From: a virus
IMG/VR virus record: IMGVR_UViG_3300028859_000060
Coordinates: 1-23,375 of that record
DNA: 23,375 nucleotides
Reading direction: 5' to 3' (one strand)
Shown here: positions 7,695-13,276 of the stretch, piece after piece
Layout: the number at the start of each line of letters is the position of its first letter
Position numbering within the stretch: the first letter of the stretch is position 1
Notes under the pieces: model-generated
The model's database searches: none
Told to the model about the DNA's origin: nothing
What the model saw: the letters and a program-made list of their open reading frames with translations, nothing else
Program-made: the position numbers and the translations under genes

Positions 7695-8205
7695 ATCAAA
7701 GCAATGTATTGGAATTAAGCCAGTTTACGATATTCAAGTAAAAGATGCTCATCATTATATATTAGAAAATGGAGTAATAAGTCATAATAGTGGTTTTCTC
7801 TTTGCCAGCAGTATTATTGTATCAATGGATGTTTTTAAGTTAAAACAAGATGAAGAAGGAAACAAAACTAAAGAAGTTGCTGGAATTAGATCAAAATGTA
7901 AAGTGGTAAAATCCCGTTATAATAAACCGTTTGAATCAGTGGAAATTCACATCCCGTATGCTTCAGGAATGGACCCATATTCAGGATTGTTCGATTTATT
8001 TTTTGAAAAACAGCATTTACTTACTAAAGCTGGCAATAGATATGTTTATACTGACTTAACTGGAGTAGAGCATTCACATTGGAAGAAAGATTATCTAACA
8101 AATAAAGATCAAATTCTTGATTTGATAATGAAAGAATTTGATCCAGAAAAAGTAAATATGACTAGTACTGTGGAAGATATTTCAGAAGAAACAGAAGAAG
8201 AATAA
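7675..8205 (+). CDS. uvsX: C-half of the split intein fused to the UvsX recombinase C-terminal part
   Basis: Residues 1-38 form the intein C-half: a basic start (MKSIKIKSK), block F VYDIQVKDAHHYILENG and block G VISHN ending in His37-Asn38. Residue 39 is Ser, a valid +1 nucleophile, followed by GFLFASSIIVSMDVFKL, which aligns with T4 UvsX just after its SGG. The rest (39-176) holds the C-terminal RecA-fold strands, SKCKVVKSRYNKPFE and the GMDPYSGLFD block typical of UvsX (T4 GIDPYSGLLD), then an acidic tail. Splicing would give 219 + 138 = 357 residues, a little shorter than T4 UvsX (391). The 91 and 38 residue halves match the sizes of known naturally split phage inteins. It shares an operon with 6578-7510. 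Confidence 0.93.
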   Translation: MKSIKIKSKQCIGIKPVYDIQVKDAHHYILENGVISHNSGFLFASSIIVSMDVFKLKQDEEGNKTKEVAGIRSKCKVVKSRYNKPFESVEIHIPYASGMDPYSGLFDLFFEKQHLLTKAGNRYVYTDLTGVEHSHWKKDYLTNKDQILDLIMKEFDPEKVNMTSTVEDISEETEEE

Positions 8206-8215
8206 TTCTACTTTG

Positions 8216-8224
8216 AATAAATAA
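8216..8224 (+). promoter_or_regulatory. Late-promoter-like motif AATAAATAA
   Basis: AATAAATAA sits just before the 8226-8245 hairpin, in the gap after uvsX. A transcript starting here would begin in the hairpin. Weak consensus match. Confidence 0.2.
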
Positions 8225-8225
8225 C

Positions 8226-8245
8226 GGGTGAAGGAAACTTCACCC
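8226..8245 (+). other. GAAA-capped RNA hairpin in the gap after uvsX
   Basis: A perfect 8-bp stem GGGTGAAG / CTTCACCC closes a GAAA tetraloop. No T run follows (tattaaat), so termination would be weak. It may stabilise or process the mRNA, or attenuate read-through into the genes at 8276 and 8521. Confidence 0.6.
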
Positions 8246-8275
8246 TATTAAATAATGTGCAAAAGGAAAGAAAAA

Positions 8276-8521
8276 ATGACCAAAGAAACTCCTGAACTTA
8301 TCGCTGAATGCTGGTTGCTTTTAGTGGAATACATCCCACGCAGAGATCATATTCCAGCCGCTGAACAATTATTGACATATTTAGAGTCTGTGTTGGACAA
8401 AGAAGAATTGGCAGAAATTGCAGATTTGGATGCTGATTTATCTAAAGCATACGATGTTATTTCAGAAGAAAATTCAGATGAATATGATGATGATTTTGAT
8501 GATACTGAAGAGGATGAGTAA
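8276..8521 (+). CDS. Small acidic protein of unknown function
   Basis: The protein has 81 residues from the ATG at 8276, chosen because aaagga (8262-8267) lies 8 bases upstream; a frame from 8255 has no such site. Residues 1-65 look helical (ELIAECWLLLVEYIPRRDHI, AAEQLLTYLESVLDKEELAEI). The last 20 residues are almost all Asp/Glu, giving a DNA-mimic-like or protein-binding acidic tail. The stop overlaps the next ATG (TAATG), coupling it to the possible UvsY. Its place between uvsX and uvsY-like genes hints at a recombination or replication accessory role, which is inference only. Confidence 0.7.
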   Translation: MTKETPELIAECWLLLVEYIPRRDHIPAAEQLLTYLESVLDKEELAEIADLDADLSKAYDVISEENSDEYDDDFDDTEEDE

Positions 8522-8979
8522 TGTGGTATAACAAAATAGTTTCCAATATTTCACTAATTCCTGATATGATATCATATTATGAAGGTGAATTATTGGAAGC
8601 TAAAAAAGAAGTTAGTATATATGGAAACTTAGAAAAGAATTTGGCTTGTCTTCCTGGTCAAACTGAATTTAGATTTTATCAACTTCAGGAAATTGAAGCT
8701 ATCCTAAATTATCTCAACATAGAATTAAGAAAGATTCAACAAAAATATTTCAAACAATATTCAGAATCATACAATAAAGCATTGACAAGTAGGGAATCTG
8801 AGAAGTATGCATCAGGAGAACAGGATGTTTGTGATTTTGAAATGATCATTAATGATGTTGCATTGGTAAGAAATAAATATTTGGGAATCCTTAAAGGCCT
8901 TGAATCTAAAGGATTTCAATTGAGTAGTATTACAAAGATTAGATGCGCTGGAATGGAAGATGTAACAATATCAAAATAA
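8521..8979 (+). CDS. Possible UvsY-like recombination mediator
   Basis: This 152-residue, mainly helical protein has no membrane segment. The C-terminal half (YNKALTSRESEKY, DFEMIINDVALVRNKYLGIL, LESKGFQLSSITKIR) resembles T4 UvsY in pattern: S-x(4)-Y near the middle, a long helix with a W/Y-x-GIL core, then a SKGF/SRGF-I-x-x-I-x-x-R ending. UvsY loads UvsX on gp32-coated DNA, and this gene follows uvsX and gp32 in the same operon, which supports the idea. Similarity is distant and judged from memory. A different conserved phage protein is possible. A terminator follows directly. Confidence 0.5.
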   Translation: MWYNKIVSNISLIPDMISYYEGELLEAKKEVSIYGNLEKNLACLPGQTEFRFYQLQEIEAILNYLNIELRKIQQKYFKQYSESYNKALTSRESEKYASGEQDVCDFEMIINDVALVRNKYLGILKGLESKGFQLSSITKIRCAGMEDVTISK

Positions 8980-9008
8980 AAGCCACTCAAATTGAGTGGC
9001 TTTTATTT
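8978..9008. terminator. Bidirectional terminator between convergent operons
   Basis: aaaagccactc pairs with gagtggctttt around a 5-base loop, with A and T runs on either side so that it works on both strands. It ends the plus-strand uvsX operon (stop at 8979) and the minus-strand small-gene operon (stop at 9003). Confidence 0.9.
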
Positions 9009-9317
9009 TGTTAATCTAAATTGAATCCATTTAATATATAATTTTTTCAGTGTTCGATTGATAGCATATATTTCTTTACGATCTGGCAAAACATTAAATG
9101 GTTCCCAAAAATGTGTTGTATATAACTCTCTTAAAATTTCCTTAGTATGATATAAATCATCACCTAAATTTATTAAATTTTGTGTATAACTATTTGGCTT
9201 TTCGCCAAAATAACAAGTTCCGACTAAGATGGTAGTATACTCATAGATTTTTGAAGAACATAAATCTAGTTCATTCATTACTTTGATTGTATCTTTTTTA
9301 CTTAATATTCTCCACAC
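9003..9317 (-). CDS. Small protein of unknown function with the L-x-x-R/K-L C-terminal motif
   Basis: This 104-residue protein uses a GTG start that overlaps the end of the preceding gene. ggaga lies about 7 bases upstream, while the first internal ATG (9278) has no ribosome binding site. It seems helical, with LSKKDTIKVMNELDLCSSKI, a cysteine-containing middle and the C-terminal segment KEIYAINRTLKKLY ending IKWIQFRLTK. The ending matches the C-termini of several other small genes here. It is the last gene of the minus-strand operon, before the bidirectional terminator. Function unknown. Confidence 0.6.
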   Translation of the reverse strand: MWRILSKKDTIKVMNELDLCSSKIYEYTTILVGTCYFGEKPNSYTQNLINLGDDLYHTKEILRELYTTHFWEPFNVLPDRKEIYAINRTLKKLYIKWIQFRLTK

Positions 9318-9318
9318 A

Positions 9319-9612
9319 TCAACTCTCCAGTTTGATAATTAACGCTAGATTATAGTTAGCTCTCAATAATTCATTTATTTCATAAAGTTTATTGCTACTT
9401 ACATTGGAATCCGCTGGTATAAGTTTTTCAATTTCATCTATACGCGCATCGAACACTCTAATGTTTTCATTTTCTTCTATATCCATAGAATCCATGTCAA
9501 ATCTTGAAATATAATTAAGAAATATATCAATCATTTCGTTACGAATTGGATCATAATCTTTGGCTTTTTTAATCTTCCACATATTTTCTTGCGATGCAAT
9601 GATCTGGTTCAT
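9319..9612 (-). CDS. Small protein of unknown function, member of the C-terminal-helix family
   Basis: This 97-residue acidic helical protein has an internal run DSMDIEENENIRVFDARIDE and ends with a helix NKLYEINELLRANYNLALIIKLES. The last residues IIKLES match the 10424-10627 gene exactly. Its ATG overlaps the stop of the upstream gene (ATGA), so the two are coupled. Function unknown. The shared terminal helix suggests a common partner or descent by duplication. Confidence 0.6.
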   Translation of the reverse strand: MNQIIASQENMWKIKKAKDYDPIRNEMIDIFLNYISRFDMDSMDIEENENIRVFDARIDEIEKLIPADSNVSSNKLYEINELLRANYNLALIIKLES

Positions 9613-9878
9613 TGAGATAATTTCTCCGCGACCCTATTTTGTACAACTGTCCATCCAAGCTTCCAAGCATGTTTTTCATTTTTGTGGCTGGCAGAAATTT
9701 CTTGATTATTAATAGAAACTACCCAAAGAATAATACTCTGTCCAATATTATCGTATGTATATCCTCTTTGCTGCTTATATTTTTTTTCAGGTCTGAAGTA
9801 AAAACGAATAGGCAAAGATATTGCACGAATGTATGCATCAGGATAAATGTTTAATATTTTTTGTTTATATGATTTCAT
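9609..9878 (-). CDS. Small basic protein of unknown function
   Basis: This 89-residue protein is probably beta-rich in the middle, with ISLPIRFYFRPEKKY, the Tyr/Gly-rich QRGYTYDNIGQSIILWVVSI and then AWKLGWTVVQNRVAEKLSQ. It differs from the helical neighbours but ends EKLSQ, a loose match to the L-x-x-K-L-x-x tail. It overlaps the downstream gene by 4 bases. I do not recognise the family. Confidence 0.55.
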   Translation of the reverse strand: MKSYKQKILNIYPDAYIRAISLPIRFYFRPEKKYKQQRGYTYDNIGQSIILWVVSINNQEISASHKNEKHAWKLGWTVVQNRVAEKLSQ

Positions 9879-9954
9879 TCGCTCATCTTTCTAAGTATTT
9901 GTTAAATTCTTTTCCAAGCATTCTTCCATGCTGAACTGTAAAATATAGATGGCA
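9879..9954 (-). other. Gap in the small-gene operon with a possible coding scrap
   Basis: On the minus strand this gap reads open in one frame as CHLYFTVQHGRMLGKEFNKY before TGA, without a usable start except an internal ATG giving 12 residues. It may be the end of a deleted small gene. Support is weak. Confidence 0.2.
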
Positions 9955-10182
9955 TTAGCTTGCCAACTTTCTAATAAGTAGTTCGTTTTTCAATACTTGT
10001 AGTTCTGCCATCACTTTGCTTTCATTATTGCGAATAAAAGAATCTCTAATACAATAAAAATGGAAGTTGGTAAATATAGTAAACTTTTTATCTTCTGGTG
10101 AAAATGGATACGATAATTTTTTTACTATGTCTTTATATATTCTTTCAATATCATTGATTTCTTTCATTAATTCATTTTTCAT
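9955..10182 (-). CDS. Small helical protein of unknown function, member of the C-terminal-helix family
   Basis: This 75-residue protein reads as two helices (LMKEINDIERIYKDIVKKL and a C-terminal one) joined by an aromatic linker FTIFTNFHFYCIRDSF. It ends ESKVMAELQVLKNELLIRKLAS. The ending fits the pattern shared with at least eight other small genes on both strands. The ATG overlaps the upstream stop (TAATG). Function unknown. Confidence 0.6.
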   Translation of the reverse strand: MKNELMKEINDIERIYKDIVKKLSYPFSPEDKKFTIFTNFHFYCIRDSFIRNNESKVMAELQVLKNELLIRKLAS

Positions 10183-10424
10183 TATCTGGCCAACTTTATC
10201 ATAAGCAATATATATTGAATTGTCATTTTTGGGTAACGCATTTCTAACATTGCTTCATTTATAAGCAATGTTAGAAATGCTTTAGTACATTCTGGATGTG
10301 CTAGAATTAGTTCTCTGCAAATTTTGATATTTTCAATAAGTGTGGCATCTGAAAAAGAACCTGGTAAGATTAGTGGAAGAAACTCTTTCAAAACTGTCTT
10401 CTTCGTTTTGTCTGATATTTTCAT
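10182..10424 (-). CDS. Small helical protein of unknown function, member of the C-terminal-helix family
   Basis: This 80-residue protein has Lys-rich residues 1-20, then DATLIENIKICRELILAHPE and LTLLINEAMLEMRYP, ending TIQYILLMIKLAR. Its end RYPKM-x-x-x-x-ILLMIKLAR is close to that of the 10424-10627 protein (RYPDM-x-x-x-x-IRLIIKLES), so these two are likely tandem duplicates. The gene contains a perfect 18-bp inverted repeat at 10238-10280, covering the LTLLINEAML codons. It is coupled at both ends by TAATG overlaps. Confidence 0.6.
   Translation of the reverse strand: MKISDKTKKTVLKEFLPLILPGSFSDATLIENIKICRELILAHPECTKAFLTLLINEAMLEMRYPKMTIQYILLMIKLAR
10238..10280. repeat. Perfect 18-bp inverted repeat inside a coding region
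   Basis: The arms 10238-10255 and 10263-10280 are exact reverse complements around the 7-base loop catttat. In the minus-strand mRNA this forms a strong hairpin in the 3' part of the 10182-10424 gene. Confidence 0.95.
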
Positions 10425-10627
10425 TATGACTCCAATTTTATTATTAGTCGAATATCTTCTGGTGACATATCTGGGTATCTCTCAAATAAAATTTGAGCAA
10501 GCATGAACATATTTCGCCCAAAGATATAGGAACCAACGTCTGAATGTTCACGTTCAGACGCAAATTCGCTAAGTAATCTGTCAATTAGGTCCAAGCACCA
10601 ATAACTTTCATAATTCTCAGTATTCAT
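10424..10627 (-). CDS. Small acidic helical protein of unknown function, member of the C-terminal-helix family
   Basis: This 67-residue protein contains YWCLDLIDRLLSEFASEREH, then a Gly/Phe-rich turn and a helix FMLAQILFERYPDMSPEDIR, ending IRLIIKLES. It is the shortest clear member of the family and resembles the next gene downstream over its last 20 residues, including RYP-x-M. The DNA for SEREHSDV forms an inverted repeat (cgtctgaa ... ttcagacg, 10537-10560). Function unknown. Confidence 0.6.
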   Translation of the reverse strand: MNTENYESYWCLDLIDRLLSEFASEREHSDVGSYIFGRNMFMLAQILFERYPDMSPEDIRLIIKLES

Positions 10628-10635
10628 TAAACCAG

Positions 10636-10974
10636 CTATTTCTTAGTAGATGCCAGATTCAATTCAGGATCAAACGTTTTGATAAGTTCAACTTCAAGAG
10701 CATGAGCAGCAGCCCTATCGCGAACAGTTTCAAGAATGAAAATTTTAGCACATTCAATTCCATGCTGTCTTAATGCAATATACAACGGCCAAGACTTGTT
10801 TTCGTTTCTGGCACGTTCAGAGTGCTTTTGAAAACGAATTTTTACGCTTTTCAGCATAGTGCTTTGCGTCTTTGCAGTGATTCCAATGTATGATTGACCA
10901 GCGATAACGATTTCATAAATCGCATGAAGTCGATCACAGCGTTTCTTTCTCGATTTGGTCTTGTTTTCCATCAC
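10636..10974 (-). CDS. GIY-YIG family endonuclease, probably a free-standing homing endonuclease
   Basis: The protein has 112 residues with the GTG start at 10974, or 111 from the ATG at 10971. GIY-YIG landmarks: AIYEIVIAGQSYIGIT (IY at 18-19 and YIG after 8 residues, counted from GTG), a following Arg/His helix VKIRFQKHSERA, a WPLYIALRQHG block and the metal-binding Glu region ALEVELIKTF with Asn near the end (ELNLAST). The enzyme would cut DNA with one metal ion. The small size and lack of a separate DNA-binding domain fit phage Seg-like homing nucleases or a repair nuclease. It heads the minus-strand operon right after a strong promoter, with almost no leader, so early expression is likely. 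Confidence 0.85.
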   Translation of the reverse strand: MMENKTKSRKKRCDRLHAIYEIVIAGQSYIGITAKTQSTMLKSVKIRFQKHSERARNENKSWPLYIALRQHGIECAKIFILETVRDRAAAHALEVELIKTFDPELNLASTKK

Positions 10975-10981
10975 TATTAAG

Positions 10982-11010
10982 ATGATAGCAAACTTTTGAG
11001 TCTATGTCAA
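10982..11010 (-). promoter_or_regulatory. Strong sigma70-like promoter for the minus-strand small-gene operon
   Basis: On the minus strand TTGACA (11010-11005) is followed after 17 bases by TATCAT (10987-10982). The spacer ends AAAAGTTTGC, sharing the AAAGTTTG box with the promoters at 12026 and 12293. The predicted start, 7 bases after the -10, falls at 10975, one base before GTG. Confidence 0.8.
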
Positions 11011-11258
11011 CCTAAATTAATCATTTCAAGCTTTATTGGCTGAATTTTTAGATGATATGCAGTTGGAAAGCTTAAAATTGAATTTTTAAGTTGTTGATTC
11101 TAAAGAGCAAAAATTGTATAAATTGCCCTATAAACCGCTCTAAGCCTTTTGGTTATGTCCAAGTGCTAGAAAGCAAAGAGAATCGCTGTATAGAGCATTT
11201 TAAGTGCTTTGTTTTGATATATTTATAAAATACTCATTCTAAAGAACTTATTTTCTTA

Positions 11259-11287
11259 TTGACAAATAAATTTATTTAGGATATTCT
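11259..11287 (+). promoter_or_regulatory. Sigma70-like promoter for the repeat-protein gene
   Basis: TTGACA (11259-11264), 17-base spacer, TATTCT (11282-11287). The predicted start is at 11294, the A of the ATG. The upstream part tattttcttattgacaa recurs at the promoter at 12026. Confidence 0.8.
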
Positions 11288-11293
11288 TTATAT

Positions 11294-11995
11294 ATGAATG
11301 AAAAAGCACAACTGGCTGCTGTTCAACAAAATGGTCGTGCAATTGAATACATCGACAATCCAAGCGAAGCTGTGCAACTGGCTGCTGTTCAACAAAATGG
11401 TTGTGCAATTTACCACATCAGCAAGCCAAGCGAAGCTGTGCAACTGGCTGCTGTTCAAGAAGATGGTTGTGCAATTGAATACATCAGCAAGCCAAGCGAA
11501 GCTGTGCAACTGGCTGCTGTTCAAGAAGATGGTTATGCAATTCAATTCATCAGCAATCCAAGCGAAGCTATGCAAATGGCTGCTGTTCAACAAAATGGTT
11601 ATGCAATTCAATTCATCAGCAATCCAAGCGAAGCTGTGCAACTGGCTGCTGTTCAAGAAGATGGTTGTGCAATTCAATTCATCAGCAATCCAAGCGAAGC
11701 TGTGCAAATGGCTGCTGTTCAAGAAAATGGTTATGCAATTCAATTCATCAGCAATCCAAGCGAAGCTGTGCAACTGGCTGCTGTTCAAGAAGATGGTTGT
11801 GCAATTCAATTCATCAGCAATCCAAGCGAAGCTGTGCAAATGGCTGCTGTTCAAGAAAATGGTTATGCAATTCAATTCATCAGCAATCCAAGCGAAGCTG
11901 TGCAACTGGCTGCTGTTCAACAAAATGGTTGTGCAATTAAATTCATAAAAAATCCAACAATTAATGTCAAATTAGTGGCTAAATTGCTGTCTTAA
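11294..11995 (+). CDS. Ten-copy 22-residue repeat protein (DUF4116-like repeats)
   Basis: This 233-residue protein consists almost only of ten tandem 22-residue repeats with consensus QLAAVQ-x-x-GCAIQFISNPSEAV, each probably a pair of short helices forming a solenoid. It ends in a short degenerate tail (INVKLVAKLLS). There is no signal peptide, membrane segment or catalytic motif. The repeats match those in the second half of the 574-1908 protein, so this looks like a detached binding-scaffold version. The promoter spacing places the transcription start on the A of the ATG and no Shine-Dalgarno sequence exists, so the mRNA is probably leaderless. Other frames are also open only because the 66-base repeat length is a multiple of 3. 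Function unknown; protein binding is the likeliest inference. Confidence 0.8.
   Translation: MNEKAQLAAVQQNGRAIEYIDNPSEAVQLAAVQQNGCAIYHISKPSEAVQLAAVQEDGCAIEYISKPSEAVQLAAVQEDGYAIQFISNPSEAMQMAAVQQNGYAIQFISNPSEAVQLAAVQEDGCAIQFISNPSEAVQMAAVQENGYAIQFISNPSEAVQLAAVQEDGCAIQFISNPSEAVQMAAVQENGYAIQFISNPSEAVQLAAVQQNGCAIKFIKNPTINVKLVAKLLS
11309..11960 (+). repeat. Tandem 66-bp repeat array (10 units) with a 132-bp higher-order repeat
   Basis: The motif caactggctgctgttcaa recurs every 66 bases from 11309 (next at 11375). Later units alternate between GCA/QM and GYA/QL types, giving a near-exact 132-base unit copied twice between about 11660 and 11925. This points to recent expansion by slippage or unequal recombination. 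Confidence 0.9.
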
Positions 11996-12025
11996 AATAT
12001 TCAAAACAAAGCATTTATTTTCTTA

Positions 12026-12054
12026 TTGACAATCAACCCAAAGTTTGATAATAT
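12026..12054 (+). promoter_or_regulatory. Sigma70-like promoter with CAAAGTTTG box
   Basis: TTGACA (12026-12031), 17-base spacer ending CAAAGTTTGA, TAATAT (12049-12054). The predicted start is at 12061, again the A of the ATG. Confidence 0.8.
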
Positions 12055-12060
12055 CTTTAT

Positions 12061-12291
12061 ATGACGAAAACTGAGACTGAAATTCTGAATGAGATAAAAG
12101 ATCGTGGATATTCTATTATCGAGCATGGTCATGGATTTTTGCGTCATTCTACATATGGAACTCGACGCATTAATGCTCGTAACAAACTCATTCATAAAGG
12201 GTTAGTAAAGATCGATATTAGAGGAACTGAAAAAGATTCTGAACATGGCCGATCATCCATTTCATATTGGTCAAGAATAATTTCAATTTAA
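12061..12291 (+). CDS. Small basic protein, possible winged-helix DNA-binding protein
   Basis: This 76-residue protein starts TETEILNEIKDRGYSIIEHG, then GTRRINARNKLIHKGLVKI, a helix-turn-helix-like pair in which the Arg/Asn/Lys-rich helix could read DNA, followed by a short beta-wing-like tail. No known family is certain. The promoter implies a leaderless transcript, and no Shine-Dalgarno sequence is present. A small DNA-binding protein expressed early from its own strong promoter could be a regulator (inference). Confidence 0.6.
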   Translation: MTKTETEILNEIKDRGYSIIEHGHGFLRHSTYGTRRINARNKLIHKGLVKIDIRGTEKDSEHGRSSISYWSRIISI

Positions 12292-12292
12292 C

Positions 12293-12321
12293 TTGACATT
12301 TAATCCAAAGTTTGGTATTCT
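12293..12321 (+). promoter_or_regulatory. Sigma70-like promoter with CAAAGTTTG box
   Basis: TTGACA (12293-12298), 17-base spacer ending CAAAGTTTGG, TATTCT (12316-12321). The predicted start is near 12328, leaving a 21-base leader before the ATG at 12349. Confidence 0.85.
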
Positions 12322-12348
12322 ATCTTTGTTGGACAAGAAAGAGAGCAA

Positions 12349-12783
12349 ATGAACTCATTCACTCGCACGAATCTGGCTGTTCTTCGCAACGATCTGAATA
12401 CAGCCATTGCGACTGTTGCTGCAAAGCATGGTCTGATTATCTCGCTCGGTAATTGTCGCTTTACCAATACTGAAGCGCATTTCACAAAGCTGTCAATGAT
12501 TACGAAGACTCTCCCAAATTCTGCTGTTGTAAATCCGTCTGCTGGATTTGGCAATGGTAGTGATCCATACAATACAGTTGAAAGCCGCGAGTATTTGCAT
12601 TTGGCTTATATGTTTAATCTTCCAAAAAATGGACTTGGCTGCAAGTTTCGCGCTGGCACCACTACATATACTGTGATTGGTCTAAAGGCATCTCGCCGCA
12701 AGTATCCGGTGCTCGGTGTTGGTCCTGCTGGTGGCCGCTACAAGTTTGCTGCTGATACTGTTCGGCGCGGATTGGTGGTTTAA
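12349..12783 (+). CDS. Phage protein of unknown function, probably early-expressed
   Basis: This 144-residue basic protein shows three visible parts. The N-terminal helix is FTRTNLAVLRNDLNTAIATV, followed by AAKHGLIISLGNCRFT, a segment I recall (without being able to check) from a widespread phage family of small unknown proteins. A middle region includes SREYLHLAYMFNLPKNGLGC. The C-terminus is beta-rich and basic, with TTTYTVIGLKASRRKYPVLG and then YKFAADTVRRGLVV. There is no catalytic motif. A Shine-Dalgarno-like agagag lies before the ATG and a strong promoter lies upstream. Base composition is richer in G+C than the flanking small genes, suggesting a separate origin. Confidence 0.65.
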   Translation: MNSFTRTNLAVLRNDLNTAIATVAAKHGLIISLGNCRFTNTEAHFTKLSMITKTLPNSAVVNPSAGFGNGSDPYNTVESREYLHLAYMFNLPKNGLGCKFRAGTTTYTVIGLKASRRKYPVLGVGPAGGRYKFAADTVRRGLVV

Positions 12784-12785
12784 TT

Positions 12786-13016
12786 ATGATCAATAATCTT
12801 GGACATATTAACATCGATCAATTCATTACTGATCTCACTGTTATTGATATTAAGGGAAATGCCGAAGTGCGCGACCTTCTTAAAGATGCCGTTCGTGATA
12901 TTTTTGGAATCGCTGCTATTTTGGCTACTGATAACAGAAAGAGCAATCGTCAGTTGATTAATTTGGAAGCAACCAGCGTGATTTTCAAGATGAATACTAT
13001 CAAAGAGTTGATTTAA
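12786..13016 (+). CDS. Small protein of unknown function
   Basis: The 76-residue protein starts 2 bases after the previous stop, so the pair is probably coupled. It looks helical: INIDQFITDLTVIDIKGNAE, then LLKDAVRDIFGIAAILATDN, then a basic linker and a final helix. The hydrophobic IFGIAAIL is too short for a membrane segment. I do not recognise it. Confidence 0.6.
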   Translation: MINNLGHINIDQFITDLTVIDIKGNAEVRDLLKDAVRDIFGIAAILATDNRKSNRQLINLEATSVIFKMNTIKELI

Positions 13017-13018
13017 TC

Positions 13019-13206
13019 ATGAAAATGATTGACGTTTAAAAGAATTTGTTGATCATAATTGTGATCTAACGGCTAAAGAAGTTGAAATTGAGAAAGGCAA
13101 ATCAATGATTGAGTATTGTTTGGTAGCTTATACATTTTTGTTTATGACATTTCTTACAGTTGCCCAGATTCGTTTTCGTCGTGCAATGGCAAGAATTGCA
13201 AAGTAA
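13019..13206 (+). pseudogene. Possible frameshifted gene upstream of and including a small membrane protein
   Basis: An ATG at 13019 reads MKMIDV then TAA (13037-13039). In the -1 frame the DNA stays open from 13033 and encodes LKEFVDHNCDLTAKEVEIEK leading without a stop into the membrane protein that starts at 13105. A single lost base near 13036 would turn one gene into this arrangement. It may instead be chance, with only the 13105 frame used. Confidence 0.35.
13105..13206 (+). CDS. Very small single-pass membrane protein
   Basis: The protein has 33 residues from the ATG at 13105, with aagg about 7 bases upstream. Residues 3-21 (EYCLVAYTFLFMTFLTVAQ) form one hydrophobic helix followed by a basic end (RFRRAMARIAK), so by the positive-inside rule the C-terminus should face the cytoplasm. 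Small phage membrane proteins of this type can act in superinfection exclusion or lysis timing, but nothing here identifies a role. It may be the tail of a longer frameshifted gene. Confidence 0.5.
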   Translation: MIEYCLVAYTFLFMTFLTVAQIRFRRAMARIAK

Positions 13207-13276
13207 TGTAAAATGAATTGCATCGTCGTTGCTCAGAGTGTAAGTTTTAGATAATCTGAATTGAAGGAGTAATAAA

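Larger units (their letters stand above)
10975..11293. other. Non-coding divergent intergenic region
   Basis: Between two diverging operons, this 319-base AT-rich stretch holds the minus-strand promoter at its left and a plus-strand promoter at its right. The middle has scattered short repeats (gaattttta, ctaaaga) and no convincing ORF, tRNA or origin signature. It may carry regulatory sites that I cannot define. Confidence 0.6.

Noticed and set aside
7235-7788. A single intein gene broken by sequencing error or frameshift
   Set aside because: The second half has its own Shine-Dalgarno sequence and ATG, the half sizes match split inteins, and the gap holds a nuclease relic in a third frame with several stops. 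One base change would not restore a single frame.
10975-11293. Replication origin or tRNA in the divergent gap
   Set aside because: I found no cloverleaf, no clear iterons and no strong structure. Only promoters at both ends can be supported.
11288-11923. Long minus-strand ORF of 211 codons with SQLHSFAWIADELNC-like repeats
   Set aside because: It is the antisense of the 66-bp repeat array. A repeat length divisible by 3 keeps several frames open. The plus-strand frame has the promoter and matches the repeats in the 574 gene.
11298-11948. Second plus-strand frame through the repeat array (216 codons)
   Set aside because: Same artefact of the repeat period. It has no similarity to other proteins here and is out of frame with the promoter-placed ATG.
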